Below are positions 42,397 to 51,148 of a DNA stretch of 64,000 nucleotides, piece by piece. The stretch comes from UBA6183 sp943372215 (GTDB lineage: Bacteria > Bacteroidota > Bacteroidia > UKL13-3). A program made the translations under genes and the position numbers. How positions within the stretch are numbered: position 1 is the stretch's first letter; every line of letters begins with the position of its first letter. Below the pieces are notes generated by a model. It was not told the DNA's origin and searched no databases. It was given only the letters and a program-made list of their open reading frames with translations. The stretch is from contig CALRXU020000010.1 in NCBI GenBank assembly GCA_943372215.1, positions 62,001-126,000 on the forward strand. Reading direction: 5' to 3'.

Positions 42397-43086
42397 TTAT
42401 TTTGGCTGCTTTAACCCCTCCGTTAACTCCTTCAGATAATCCATTTGTTGCTCTTGCAACTCAAGTAGTTTTTTGTTTTGTAAAATCAATACTTGGTCTA
42501 TTTTTTCACTCAAAAACTGAATTTCCAATTCAGCTTTAAGGTTTATTTGGTAATCATGCTCTGCCCGCTGGCGGTCTTTTTGTTCCTGCCTATTTTGGCT
42601 CATCATAATAATGGGGGCTTGTATGGCAGCCAAGCATGATAAAATCAGGTTGAGTAAAATAAAGGGAAATGGATCAAAGGCATTGCTGGAAAGAAGCCAG
42701 ATATTTGTGCCTATCCATAACAGAATAAAAGCAAAAAACGCAATAATAAAGGTCCAGCTTCCTCCAAAAATGGCAATTTTATCAGCCAGCTTTTGCCCAA
42801 TGGTTAGTTTGGAAGTGAGTTCATCATGGATGTTTTCGGAAAGTATCGCATTGTTTTTAAAAGCATTAACTACTTCTTCATCAATAACAGTACCCTTTTG
42901 TTGAAAGGCGGGAGAAGTGAGGTGTAATCTGCGATATAGGTTGAGTTCGTCAATGGAAACATAATGCTCGGTAGTGAAACCCGGATACTTTTGTTGTATC
43001 AAGCTAAAGATGCCAGCCCGAATATCTTCTCCTTGTACTTCTTCACCTGGATTTATTTCTGTGTGGCTGATGTAACTAATGGGCAT
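42397..43086 (-). CDS. DUF1003 membrane protein
   Basis: This 229-residue protein has a DUF1003 domain (about 85-195) with two membrane helices: KLADKIAIFGGSWTFIIAFF and then DPFPFILLNLILSCLAAIQAP, followed by the family motif MMSQNRQEQKDR. The C-terminal tail (about 175-229) is helical and coiled-coil-like. Function is unknown. The ATG at 43086 is preferred to a TTG at 43104. Confidence 0.88.
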   Translation of the reverse strand: MPISYISHTEINPGEEVQGEDIRAGIFSLIQQKYPGFTTEHYVSIDELNLYRRLHLTSPAFQQKGTVIDEEVVNAFKNNAILSENIHDELTSKLTIGQKLADKIAIFGGSWTFIIAFFAFILLWIGTNIWLLSSNAFDPFPFILLNLILSCLAAIQAPIIMMSQNRQEQKDRQRAEHDYQINLKAELEIQFLSEKIDQVLILQNKKLLELQEQQMDYLKELTEGLKQPK

Positions 43087-43204
43087 AATAAATAACTTAC
43101 CCAAATGTAATACATTTCGCGGTAAGTTAGAGTTAAGTTATCAGAGCTCAAGTATAGCATCACTATTTCTTGTTTATAGGTGCCGATGAGCCCATTAACA
43201 CTTT

Positions 43205-43483
43205 CTATAACACGTCACTATACTCAGGTGTTTTATCAAAAACGCTTTTGGCAAATGGGCAAAGTGGAATAATACTAATATTATTTTCGCGCGCAAATTC
43301 AACGGCTTTGGCCACCATAAACTTGCCGGCACTTTTGCCACGTAACACATCATCTACTTCTGTGTGATCAATAATAATGCGGTCTATACCAGCCCACACA
43401 TAAGTCATCTCAGCGGCAATCATGCCATTGTGCTCAATATAAAACAGCCCTTGCTTGCCGTCATCTTTTTGTTGTACTTCCAT
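43205..43483 (-). CDS. Small GNAT-like N-acetyltransferase (YjdJ type)
   Basis: This 92-residue protein fits the small, single-domain GCN5-related acetyltransferase group: a beta-strand opening (FYIEHNGMIAAEMTYVWA), then the acetyl-CoA loop LRGKSAGKFMVAKAVEFARE, then IIPLCPFAKSVFDKTPEY, typical of the YjdJ/NATD1 subgroup. The substrate is unknown. Confidence 0.88.
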   Translation of the reverse strand: MEVQQKDDGKQGLFYIEHNGMIAAEMTYVWAGIDRIIIDHTEVDDVLRGKSAGKFMVAKAVEFARENNISIIPLCPFAKSVFDKTPEYSDVL

Positions 43484-43605
43484 GCTTCAATTATAGGATA
43501 AAATTGTGTTCAAAGTTAAAATTGGCAGCACCTTAACTAAAATTTTAACAACATTGTTTTATGGTTAAAGTGCTGCCTTAAGTTAATACATGCAATAGAG
43601 TTAAG

Positions 43606-44019
43606 TTACGCTTGCTGGTTTGCTTTACGGTTAATAAAATACAACAACGAACCTGCAACTACAAAGTGCATGGTATCAAGTACAATCCCAAATCCTAATG
43701 GCATACCAGGAACTGACATAAATGGACTAACCAAAGACAGTAGTACCAGAATAACAGAAACAACTGCAAAAATGGTGAATCCTTTTTTGGTGAACCGTTC
43801 GAATAAGAAAAATACAATAGCACCAATTAATGTAGGCAGGATGCTGGAGATGATAACAGGAACAACAGTTAGCGATTGACCTGGTTGCACAAAAACATCA
43901 TCAGTGATAACGCCTGCGGCATGAAAAATGAAGAATAGGGCTGTATTGATAATTACCGATACTCCCGCAGCCATTAAGCCGGCTGTAAAGCTTTGTTTGA
44001 AGTCTAGTTTTGAGTTCAT
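43606..44019 (-). CDS. DUF6069 four-helix membrane protein
   Basis: This 137-residue protein has four hydrophobic helices (about 10-32, 50-72, 80-100, 106-128) and fits DUF6069. Function unknown. It lies 57 nt downstream of the pirin gene in the same direction, so it is probably in the same MarR-controlled operon. Confidence 0.78.
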   Translation of the reverse strand: MNSKLDFKQSFTAGLMAAGVSVIINTALFFIFHAAGVITDDVFVQPGQSLTVVPVIISSILPTLIGAIVFFLFERFTKKGFTIFAVVSVILVLLSLVSPFMSVPGMPLGFGIVLDTMHFVVAGSLLYFINRKANQQA

Positions 44020-44076
44020 GATGTTAATTGTTAAAGTGTTTGTTATTAATTTGTGTGCATTAAAAGAAGGCTGTTG

Positions 44077-44919
44077 TTATGAATTTACTGTTCCCATTTT
44101 TCCAAGCTGATAGTCCATCATCACTTGGTGTATTTGTTCTTCACTGTTCATCACGTATGAGGCATAACCAACAACGGGTTCGTTGAGTGGAGTTCCACCT
44201 AATAAGATAAAGCGGCTTTCGGAATTGGCTTTAACAGATAATAAATTTCCATCGGTATCAAACTGGGAAATAGATGTTGGCTCAAGCAACTTTTCGCCTG
44301 CTGTTAACGTGCCATTTATTACATACAATGCGCAGGTATCGCCTTGCTTAAGCGGAATCTCAACCGAGGCGTTGGCTGGTATGTTCACATCAAACAAGTA
44401 AGCAGGAGAGAGGCTTTTAACTGGAGACGCCTGTCCTAATAATTCACCTGCCAAAATTTTAACCTGGGTTTCTCCAATATTTACAACAGGCAGTTGTGCT
44501 GAAGGGTAGTGGAAAAAATCTGGCTCAATAAATTTGTCTTTTGCAGGCAATGAAATCCAAAATTGCAAACCATGCACGGTTTCAGGTTCTGTGCGGTTTT
44601 CATGCATTCCTTCAGCGTGTACAATGCCTTTTCCAGCTTGCATCCAAGCCAAATCACCTGCATTAATCATGGCATCATGCCCATAACTGTCTTGGTGGCG
44701 GTTGCTTCCTTCGAATAGGTAAGTAATGGTAGCGATACCAGCATGGGGGTGTGGAGGCACACCTTGCCCATTTGGTTGTTTCTCAATGGGGCCAAAATGG
44801 TCTAAAAACACAAAAGGATCTACCAAACTTAATGCGCTGGGTATAACTTGCCTCACGTGTGGGCCCATGCTTCTGCTGGCATGTGCCTTTTGGGTGGCGA
44901 TTATTTTTTTATTCATCAT
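44077..44919 (-). CDS. Pirin family protein
   Basis: This 280-residue bicupin protein matches pirin. The N-terminal cupin has the metal-binding pattern PPHPHAGIATITYLFEG (His pair), then HQDSYGH and WMQAGKGIVHAEG, and a C-terminal cupin runs from about 150. Some bacterial pirins act as quercetinases, others as regulators; the role here is not set by the sequence. A palindrome matching the marR operator lies 17 nt upstream of its ATG, so MarR-type repression is likely. DUF6069 follows in the same operon. Confidence 0.92.
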   Translation of the reverse strand: MMNKKIIATQKAHASRSMGPHVRQVIPSALSLVDPFVFLDHFGPIEKQPNGQGVPPHPHAGIATITYLFEGSNRHQDSYGHDAMINAGDLAWMQAGKGIVHAEGMHENRTEPETVHGLQFWISLPAKDKFIEPDFFHYPSAQLPVVNIGETQVKILAGELLGQASPVKSLSPAYLFDVNIPANASVEIPLKQGDTCALYVINGTLTAGEKLLEPTSISQFDTDGNLLSVKANSESRFILLGGTPLNEPVVGYASYVMNSEEQIHQVMMDYQLGKMGTVNS

Positions 44920-44935
44920 CTATTTTTTGTTTATT

Positions 44936-44953
44936 TAGTTATATATACAACTA
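44936..44953 (-). promoter_or_regulatory. Candidate MarR operator upstream of the pirin gene
   Basis: TAGTTATATATACAACTA matches the core of the perfect palindrome at 45451-45478 (TAGTTGTATATACAACTA) with one mismatch. It lies 17 nt upstream of the pirin ATG (44919), where bound repressor would block transcription. Confidence 0.6.
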
Positions 44954-44967
44954 TTTAAGTAAATTTT

Positions 44968-45423
44968 TTATTCTGCTCTAAGTTTTTCCAATAAGGCGTT
45001 GAGGTGAAAGCTTTCAGAAGCAGAAAGCGTGCTGTATGACTTTTTACTGTTTTTAAAACTTAGTTCAATATCGTTTAACAAGGTTAAACCTGTTTTAGTA
45101 ATGGTAATCACATACTCTCTTTTGTCTTTAGCAGATTGTAATACCCGAATCAGTTTTTTATCTACCAGTTTTTTTACAAGCAATGTTACGTTAGAGCTAG
45201 GAGCAATCATGCGGGAAAGAATATCCTTTTGGCACATGCTTTCAGGATGGCTTCCTTTTAAAATTCGTAACACATTAAACTGTTCATGCGTAATTTGAAA
45301 AGGCTTTAATTCAGCCGATATTTTATTGTATAACCAATTGGCAGTGTATAGCAAATTCAAATTCGCTTTTAACTGCTCATTCGGAAATTTTTGTTGCTTA
45401 AGGGCCTCTTCTAACGTTGGCAT
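44968..45423 (-). CDS. MarR family transcriptional regulator
   Basis: This 151-residue protein has the MarR layout: dimerisation helices at both ends and a central winged helix-turn-helix (about 45-115, ILSRMIAPSSNVTLLVKKLVDKK, wing SAKDKREYVI). It probably binds the palindromes at 44936-44953 and 45451-45478, repressing itself and the pirin/DUF6069 operon. The inducing ligand is unknown; pirin neighbours suggest a flavonoid, phenolic or oxidant signal (inference). Confidence 0.92.
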   Translation of the reverse strand: MPTLEEALKQQKFPNEQLKANLNLLYTANWLYNKISAELKPFQITHEQFNVLRILKGSHPESMCQKDILSRMIAPSSNVTLLVKKLVDKKLIRVLQSAKDKREYVITITKTGLTLLNDIELSFKNSKKSYSTLSASESFHLNALLEKLRAE

Positions 45424-45440
45424 AAAACTAAATTGCCGTA

Positions 45441-45478
45441 CAAAGGTAATACAAATAGTTGTATATACAACTATTTGT
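45441..45478 (-). promoter_or_regulatory. marR promoter overlapped by perfect 28-bp operator palindrome
   Basis: A perfect 28-bp palindrome occupies 45451-45478 (half-site ACAAATAGTTGTAT, then its reverse complement). On the minus strand, -33 TTG (45470-45468) lies inside the palindrome and -7 TACCTTTG (45448-45441) is just beyond it, with a 19-bp spacer. Protein bound here would cover the -33 element, giving autorepression. The marR ATG is at 45423, 18 nt downstream of the -7 element. Confidence 0.7.
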
Positions 45479-45576
45479 CTATTTATTAATCTTAACTTAA
45501 ACGACTGTCGTCTGTAATGGGGATTTGACTACCAAGTGGTGGAGGTTTTTATTAACCACTACCTCTAAGAAGAATT

Positions 45577-46107
45577 TTAACTCCCATTGGTATAGTGCAA
45601 CTGCACCAACCCCTTGTTAAAGCTTTTGGCGGATACTAATTTAAATATTTGCTCTGGGTGGCCTTCTTTAAACAGACGTGTGCCTTCACCCAGCAATATG
45701 GGTATAACAGAAATAATCAGTTCGTCAATCAGTTTTTTTCTTAGCAATTCATTTGCAATTTCAGCACCTCCATCACAAAAAATATGTTTACCCTGTTCCG
45801 ATTTTAAACGTGTAACCAGTCTGTTGAGGTCGCCAGTGTAAAAAGTTGTTTTTCCTTCGCTTGGTTTATGTGTTCTGGTAATCACATATGATTCCTTATC
45901 GGCATGCGGAAATTCGCCCACTTCAGCCATCACCCAATCATAAGTTTTTCGCCCTACAATAACGGTATCTATGGTTTCAATAAAATTGGTGTACCCATAA
46001 TCTTCTCCTTCTTCTTGAACCATTGAAAGGAAGCTAAGGTCGTCATTGGGTTTGGCAATAAACCCATCTATGCTGGTGGCAATGTATAAAATTAATTTTC
46101 TAGCCAT
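45577..46107 (-). CDS. Dihydrofolate reductase family protein (RibD C-terminal-like)
   Basis: This 176-residue protein matches the YyaP/RibD-C group: KLILYIATSIDGFIA at the N-terminus, IDTVIVGRKTYDWV, YVITRTHKP, HIFCDGGAEIANELL with the NADPH-binding glycine pair, and ELIISVIPILLGEGTRLF. It probably reduces an unknown substrate using NADPH. It starts 2 bp after the outer-membrane barrel gene stop, so they form an operon. Confidence 0.88.
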   Translation of the reverse strand: MARKLILYIATSIDGFIAKPNDDLSFLSMVQEEGEDYGYTNFIETIDTVIVGRKTYDWVMAEVGEFPHADKESYVITRTHKPSEGKTTFYTGDLNRLVTRLKSEQGKHIFCDGGAEIANELLRKKLIDELIISVIPILLGEGTRLFKEGHPEQIFKLVSAKSFNKGLVQLHYTNGS

Positions 46108-46109
46108 GT

Positions 46110-46757
46110 TTAGTCTAAGTTATAGCCTAAGCTCAATAGTAGGATATAAGTGCGGTCGTTAATATTTGCTTGCAAGTTATCAGAAGTAGACCATTTCGCG
46201 ATAGAATTAAAGTTTCTATACACATTCGTACTTATTCCAACAATCGTGTTGTTAATGGTACATTTTACTCCGACACCGTAATTTATACCAACACTTATTT
46301 TATTAAGTTCATTAGTCTCATTTATAGGTCTAAATGTTTTGTTAAATCCAGTTAAGAAGTCAATTCGTGGCCCTAGGTTTGCAAACACGGTAAGTCTTTT
46401 ATCAAGAGGGTATTTCAGTTCACCACAAGTGTTAAGTGAAACGTATTGTAAACTTGCTTCCGATTTTAGGTTAACTGGATTACCTCCATTTGATGAAACC
46501 GTTATTCCCGCTCCTTCTCCTCCTTTTTCCAAATAGCCGATATTGCTTGATAAATTAACGTATTTTTTATTAAAATAGTCAACTCCAATAAATACTGGTA
46601 CGGAGGACCTGTAATTGGAATAAGCCATCTGCTCAAAAGTGCCAATCTGCCAATCCAGTTTTGATAGAGCCATCCCAGACTGGACGGTAATGACTTGACC
46701 TTGTAGTTGCGAAGCAAGCAATACCCCAGTTAAAAGAAGTGTTGTTAATTTAATCAT
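46110..46757 (-). CDS. Small outer-membrane beta-barrel protein
   Basis: This 215-residue protein has a signal peptide (about 1-20, ending QLQGQ) and alternating hydrophobic/polar strands, ending in the aromatic ILLLSLGYNLD typical of barrel C-termini. It resembles the porin-family/outer-membrane beta-barrel group. Function unknown. Confidence 0.75.
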   Translation of the reverse strand: MIKLTTLLLTGVLLASQLQGQVITVQSGMALSKLDWQIGTFEQMAYSNYRSSVPVFIGVDYFNKKYVNLSSNIGYLEKGGEGAGITVSSNGGNPVNLKSEASLQYVSLNTCGELKYPLDKRLTVFANLGPRIDFLTGFNKTFRPINETNELNKISVGINYGVGVKCTINNTIVGISTNVYRNFNSIAKWSTSDNLQANINDRTYILLLSLGYNLD

Positions 46758-46824
46758 GATGTGAAACTAATGAGCTTGAGGCAACTAACAAAGCAAGTCG
46801 TGTAAAATGGTTGTCTTTTTTACG

Positions 46825-47559
46825 TTATCTCAACAACAAATCAGCATACCAAAAACCAGTATTCATGGGGTTGTCTGTTGCGTTGCAATCGTAGCTGCTA
46901 TCGTTGTCTTGTTTTGTGGGGGTGTAAGTTCGGTACACCACTTCCCCTTTAACAAAACTAATAGGTTGTTTAAACAAGGGGCCATCATATACGAACGTGT
47001 GAAACTCTCCATTTTCCCCGCAAGGGTCTACATCTTTCGGCAGGTCTTTTAAAAAGTCGTGGTCAATCACCCTGCCAACAAAACTTTTGTCCAAGTATTT
47101 TTCGTTTACGCAGGTGGTAATGGTTTTAAATCCCAATTCAATAAACTCATGCATGAGTTGTTTGGTGGGGATTTGCCAAAGAGGAAACAAGCCTGTTAAT
47201 CCAACTTGTTTTAATTTATCTTCCCGATACTGCCTAAGGTCTTCCAGAAAAATATCGCCAAACGCGGACATGCTTGCGCCTTGTTGTTTAAGCTGATGCA
47301 ATGTTGTGGCCATGGTTTTTTCATACACCTCCATAGTAGGGGCTTCTGGAACAAACATCTTATGCAAAGGCAGTCCTATGGAATCAACCTGTTTTTCCAG
47401 TAGCTCAACCCGCACTCCATGCATGGAAATGCGCTGGTATGCCTCGCTAATGCTGGTTAACAAACACATCACTTCATATTGCGGCATTTGCAGCAGTTTA
47501 TATAAACACAAGGCAGAATCTTTGCCTCCACTCCAGTTAAATATCACTTGTTGTTTCAT
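46825..47559 (-). CDS. Dph6-related ATP pyrophosphatase
   Basis: This 244-residue protein has the N-type ATP pyrophosphatase PP-loop FNWSGGKDSALCLYK (about 8-22), then GVRVELLEKQ, FGDIFLEDLRQYRE, GLFPLWQIPT and DPCGENGEFHTFVYDGP. This pattern fits the Dph6/diphthamide-synthase-like family. Bacteria have no diphthamide, so it probably adds an amide or amine to an unknown substrate. Confidence 0.88.
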   Translation of the reverse strand: MKQQVIFNWSGGKDSALCLYKLLQMPQYEVMCLLTSISEAYQRISMHGVRVELLEKQVDSIGLPLHKMFVPEAPTMEVYEKTMATTLHQLKQQGASMSAFGDIFLEDLRQYREDKLKQVGLTGLFPLWQIPTKQLMHEFIELGFKTITTCVNEKYLDKSFVGRVIDHDFLKDLPKDVDPCGENGEFHTFVYDGPLFKQPISFVKGEVVYRTYTPTKQDNDSSYDCNATDNPMNTGFWYADLLLR

Positions 47560-47586
47560 GCAATCTATTATTCAAGTATCAATACA

Positions 47587-48687
47587 CTAATAGGCATCCA
47601 GCACGGGCAAAACTTCGCGGTTAAAATCCCAGAAGGCTTGGTTCTCATAAGTTGAACCATTGGTGGCAGTGCTACCTTTATAGCTTACCCATTCTGCACC
47701 CCAATAGCAATAACCTATGGAGTTAGGTACCTTTTTTAGCACTTGCTGAATACCTAATAAATAATCTTTTTGCCCTTGTGGTGTTGGGGGATAAGTTGCT
47801 ATGAGCTGTGAATCCAGCCCAATAATGTTATTGGTCCAATCATTCCAGCCCAGCGTAAATGGGTAGGAGGTTTCAGTGATAAAAACAGGCTTTTGGTATT
47901 GGGTTGTAAGTGAGGTAAGGGTTAGTTGCAAACTATCCAGGTTTTTCCCATGCCACATAGGATAATAACTTAAACCGATGATATCAAAATCCATGTTGGC
48001 CATGTTTTGGTAAAACCAACTGGCATTTTGTAAACCCGCATAATGAAGGATGATTTTGGTGTTTTTGTTGCTTGCGCGAACCGCATCAATACCCGCTTGT
48101 AACAATGCTTTCATTTGAGGAAGGTTATTGATATTGCCATCAGGCCACAACAGGCCATGGTTTATTTCGTTCCCAATCTGAATATAATCTGGATTGATTT
48201 CAGTGGTTACTTTTTGGGTGTAAGCATAAACACTATCTTTTAATTGGTTAAAGCCAATGCCTTGCCATTGTTGCGGTTTGGTTTGTTGTGCAGGGTCGGC
48301 CCATGTATCAGAGTAATGAACAGTGAGCAATGTTTTTAGGCCAAGTGCCTTTATTTCCTGCACCAAACTTTTTACCGTTTCAAAATCAGAATTGGGAGAT
48401 GAGGGATTTTTCCAAAGCCTCAAACGAATCAAGTTTACACCTGATTTTTTAAGGGTTAACAGCATGTCTTCGGCCTGCTTTTGTTGGTTGTAAAATAACA
48501 AACCACTGGCTCTAATTTCCGGCAGGAAAGAGAGGTCAACCCCTTTTATTTCAGGGTTGTCTACCTGAGGTAAAACCGGGTTATCTTCTTTGTTTTTACA
48601 ACCGATTAGGGTACAACAAGCAACCATGCAAAAAAGGAGCCATTGCATAAAGAGTATCTGTATTTGTAGAGGTTGTTTATTTGACAT
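47587..48687 (-). CDS. GH53 arabinogalactan endo-beta-1,4-galactanase, lipoprotein
   Basis: This 366-residue protein has a lipoprotein signal (lipobox LIGC, Cys about residue 30) and a GH53 TIM barrel: GVDLSFLPEIRASG, NLIRLRLWKNP, TVHYSDTWADPAQQ, then acid/base E174 (QIGNEINHGLLWPDG) and nucleophile E272 (FITETSYPFT). It cleaves beta-1,4-galactan side chains of pectin, presumably at the cell surface. No SusC/SusD pair is next to it. The ATG at 48687 is used; an internal ATG at 48648 would also give a signal. Confidence 0.93.
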   Translation of the reverse strand: MSNKQPLQIQILFMQWLLFCMVACCTLIGCKNKEDNPVLPQVDNPEIKGVDLSFLPEIRASGLLFYNQQKQAEDMLLTLKKSGVNLIRLRLWKNPSSPNSDFETVKSLVQEIKALGLKTLLTVHYSDTWADPAQQTKPQQWQGIGFNQLKDSVYAYTQKVTTEINPDYIQIGNEINHGLLWPDGNINNLPQMKALLQAGIDAVRASNKNTKIILHYAGLQNASWFYQNMANMDFDIIGLSYYPMWHGKNLDSLQLTLTSLTTQYQKPVFITETSYPFTLGWNDWTNNIIGLDSQLIATYPPTPQGQKDYLLGIQQVLKKVPNSIGYCYWGAEWVSYKGSTATNGSTYENQAFWDFNREVLPVLDAY

Positions 48688-48780
48688 AACAATTTAGAAC
48701 ATACCTAAAAAATTAATGAAAGATGTGCTGTTCTTTATTTACAAGTAAACCGTGCAATAAAACGGGCTAAATGATTACAA

Positions 48781-48814
48781 AAAAAGCCAAACGAAATTTT
48801 ACGTTTGGCTTTTT
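48781..48814 (-). terminator. Rho-independent terminator after gcvH
   Basis: AAAAAGCCAAACG (48781-48793) and CGTTTGGCTTTTT (48802-48814) form a 13-bp stem with an 8-nt loop and flanking A/T-runs. It lies 18 nt after the gcvH stop on the minus strand and may also work on the plus strand. Confidence 0.85.
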
Positions 48815-48831
48815 TCTAAAATAGCGGTGGC

Positions 48832-49212
48832 TTATGCGCCAACCAATTCTTTATAAGCTGCTGCGCTCATTAATCCGCTCACTTCTGCGGCATCAAATCC
48901 AGTTAATGAAATCATCCAACCTTCACCATAAGGGTCGCTGTTTACCAATTCAGGGGCACTATCCAAAGCTTTATTAAAAGCACTTACTGTTCCACTCAAA
49001 GGAGCAAATAAATCAGATACTGTTTTAACGGCCTCAACCGTACCAAAAACGTCATGTTGAGCAACGGGTTTACCAACAGTGTTGATATCAACATATACGA
49101 TATCACCCAATTCTCCTTGGGCAAAATCTGTAATGCCTATATAGGCTAAATCACCTTCAATACGAACCCATTCATGATCTTTGGTGTACAATAAGTTTTC
49201 TGGAAAATTCAT
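48832..49212 (-). CDS. gcvH: Glycine cleavage system H protein
   Basis: This 126-residue protein matches GcvH throughout. It opens YTKDHEWVRIEGDLAYIGIT, and the lipoyl-attachment site is K63 in FGTVEAVKTVSD. The C-terminal part has GEGWMISLTGFD. It carries the aminomethyl group between the P, T and L proteins in mitochondria-like glycine cleavage. The gene stands alone with its own terminator; gcvT and gcvP are not nearby. Confidence 0.97.
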   Translation of the reverse strand: MNFPENLLYTKDHEWVRIEGDLAYIGITDFAQGELGDIVYVDINTVGKPVAQHDVFGTVEAVKTVSDLFAPLSGTVSAFNKALDSAPELVNSDPYGEGWMISLTGFDAAEVSGLMSAAAYKELVGA

Positions 49213-49365
49213 AATCGTGCTTATTTATTTTTGGGCTAAATTACGGTTTGCAGGTAAATAAAAAAATAAATTATCGGTAAATACCTTTGCCCAACAAGTT
49301 ACTGTTCATGTTTGTTGAATTTTAAGGATGTTTCAATCCTATTTTGATAATTGTATATTGCACCC

Positions 49366-50073
49366 ATGTCGGCCAAGCTTTATGTGATACCAACACCTAT
49401 TGGAAATCTAGAGGATATTACCCTGAGGGCATTGCGTTTGCTCAAAGAAGTAGATGCTATTTTGGCAGAGGATACTAGGCAAACGGTAAAGTTACTTAAA
49501 CACTATAGTATTGAAAAGCCCCTAATTCCTTACCATATGCACAATGAGCACAGGGAGTTGAGTCGATTTACGGATTTGTTGTTGAGTGGGAAAACCCTGG
49601 CGTTGGTGAGTGATGCAGGAACACCCGGAATAAGCGACCCAGGCTTTTTATTAATACGTGAGTGTTTGCGCAATGGCATTATTGTGGATTGTTTGCCAGG
49701 GGCAACTGCGTTTGTACCTGCATTGCTTAAGAGTGGATTACCAGCTAATCAGTTTTGTTTTGAGGGCTTTTTACCCGATAAAAAAGGAAGACAAACACGT
49801 ATTAAGAAGCTTAGTACAGAAGAAAGAACGGTTATTTTGTACGAGGCCCCCCATCGTTTGGTAAAATGTTTAACCCAGCTGGTTGAATTTTTTGGGGCAG
49901 AGAGGCAAGCCTCAGTGTCTAGGGAACTCAGTAAAATGTTTGAAGAAACCATTAATGGCACCCTAGCAGAATTAATTACCCACTTTACCATAAAGCCCCC
50001 TAAAGGTGAAATTGTGATAGTGGTAAGTGGTTTGGATGCAAAAAAAGCTAAGGATGAAAAAGAGATTGAATAG
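49366..50073 (+). CDS. rsmI: 16S rRNA (cytidine-1402-2'-O)-methyltransferase RsmI
   Basis: This 235-residue enzyme has the RsmI signature: YVIPTPIGNLEDITLRALR at the start, AEDTRQT, LVSDAGTPGISDPG and the SAM-binding CLPGATAFVPALLKSG. It methylates the ribose of C1402 in 16S rRNA. The ATG at 49366 (MSAKLYV) is chosen because the upstream TTG at 49351 adds residues outside the family pattern. It converges on the menF-like gene and overlaps it by 26 bp. Confidence 0.95.
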   Translation: MSAKLYVIPTPIGNLEDITLRALRLLKEVDAILAEDTRQTVKLLKHYSIEKPLIPYHMHNEHRELSRFTDLLLSGKTLALVSDAGTPGISDPGFLLIRECLRNGIIVDCLPGATAFVPALLKSGLPANQFCFEGFLPDKKGRQTRIKKLSTEERTVILYEAPHRLVKCLTQLVEFFGAERQASVSRELSKMFEETINGTLAELITHFTIKPPKGEIVIVVSGLDAKKAKDEKEIE

Positions 50074-51148
50074 TTTGCAATTTCTTCTCCGTTTCTGCAA
50101 ATTCACTTTCTGCAATACTTTGGCCAGTTATTCCAGCCCCAGCATACAATAGAGCCTTATCTTTAAACAACTCTGCGCAACGTAAATTTACAAATAATTC
50201 AAGGGTAGTTTTAGGCAAATGTATGCCGATAAAACCACTATAAAATCTGCGTTCCAAATGTTCTTTAGATGCAATAAGCAAGCTGGCCTCTAATTGTGGT
50301 AAGCCGCATACTGCTGGTGTTGGATTCAACCCCTCAAGCACATGGTGAAATTTAGAAGTTAGAATCACATCATTAGAATGCACTTTAAAAGCACTTCGTA
50401 AGTGTTTTACATTGCCAGCGGCAATGGTTTCCACCTCGCCAATATTTATTTTTTTAAACCCATTTTCCCTAAACACTCCATGAATAAAAAACTCAATCAT
50501 GCCTTGTTCATCTTGTTCTTTAGCGGTCCATTCTTGCGTGGAGTCAATTGGCAAAGTACCTGCAAGTGCTACGGTTTGAAGGGTGTTGTTACCTGTGCTG
50601 ATGAGTTGTTCAGGTGTAGCTGTGAACCATGAGCCAATACCTTGTATGCTGTAAAAACATACGCATGCATCTGGATATTGTTCGCAAGCCGTTTCAAACA
50701 TCACATCAACTTGTTGAGGTGAGGTAAAGTCAACAGAAACACAGCGTGCAGCCACCGCTTTATCGATAGTTCCAGCTTCTATTTGGGCAACAATTTGGCG
50801 CACATAGTCCACATAAAAAGCCTCGTCAGCCATAAAGTTGGTTGAATTGCCTCCCTCGTGCCAATGGTTTAATGTACCAACAGCGTTTGGTAAACTGCCA
50901 TAAATACAAACGGAATTTTTAAAAACCGCTTCCGCCTTTAGCGCATAAGCCTTATTTCCTGCCCCATATGGCGAGCAGAAAAACAAAGGTTGATCAACCA
51001 CTTCGTACTTCACCCGAATCATCTCGGGGGCTGCTGAGGCATAAAAATAGTACACATCTGTTGTACCTGGTAAACGAATGGCGGCAAAGTTTACCCCTAG
51101 TGTTTTGGCAATATTAAATTGCTGGTGGATGTTCGTATCCTCTTTCAT
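50048..51148 (-). CDS. Isochorismate synthase (MenF/EntC-like)
   Basis: This 366-residue chorismate-binding enzyme has the C-terminal signature VLEGLNPTPAVCGLP, ERRFYSGFIGI and LYAGAGITGQSIAESEFAETEKK with the metal-binding Glu residues. It converts chorismate to isochorismate. Its gene overlaps the upstream thioesterase gene by 35 nt, a pairing expected for menaquinone synthesis (MenF plus DHNA-CoA hydrolase). A siderophore role (EntC) is possible but no siderophore genes are visible. Confidence 0.88.
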   Translation of the reverse strand: MKEDTNIHQQFNIAKTLGVNFAAIRLPGTTDVYYFYASAAPEMIRVKYEVVDQPLFFCSPYGAGNKAYALKAEAVFKNSVCIYGSLPNAVGTLNHWHEGGNSTNFMADEAFYVDYVRQIVAQIEAGTIDKAVAARCVSVDFTSPQQVDVMFETACEQYPDACVCFYSIQGIGSWFTATPEQLISTGNNTLQTVALAGTLPIDSTQEWTAKEQDEQGMIEFFIHGVFRENGFKKINIGEVETIAAGNVKHLRSAFKVHSNDVILTSKFHHVLEGLNPTPAVCGLPQLEASLLIASKEHLERRFYSGFIGIHLPKTTLELFVNLRCAELFKDKALLYAGAGITGQSIAESEFAETEKKLQTIQSLFHP

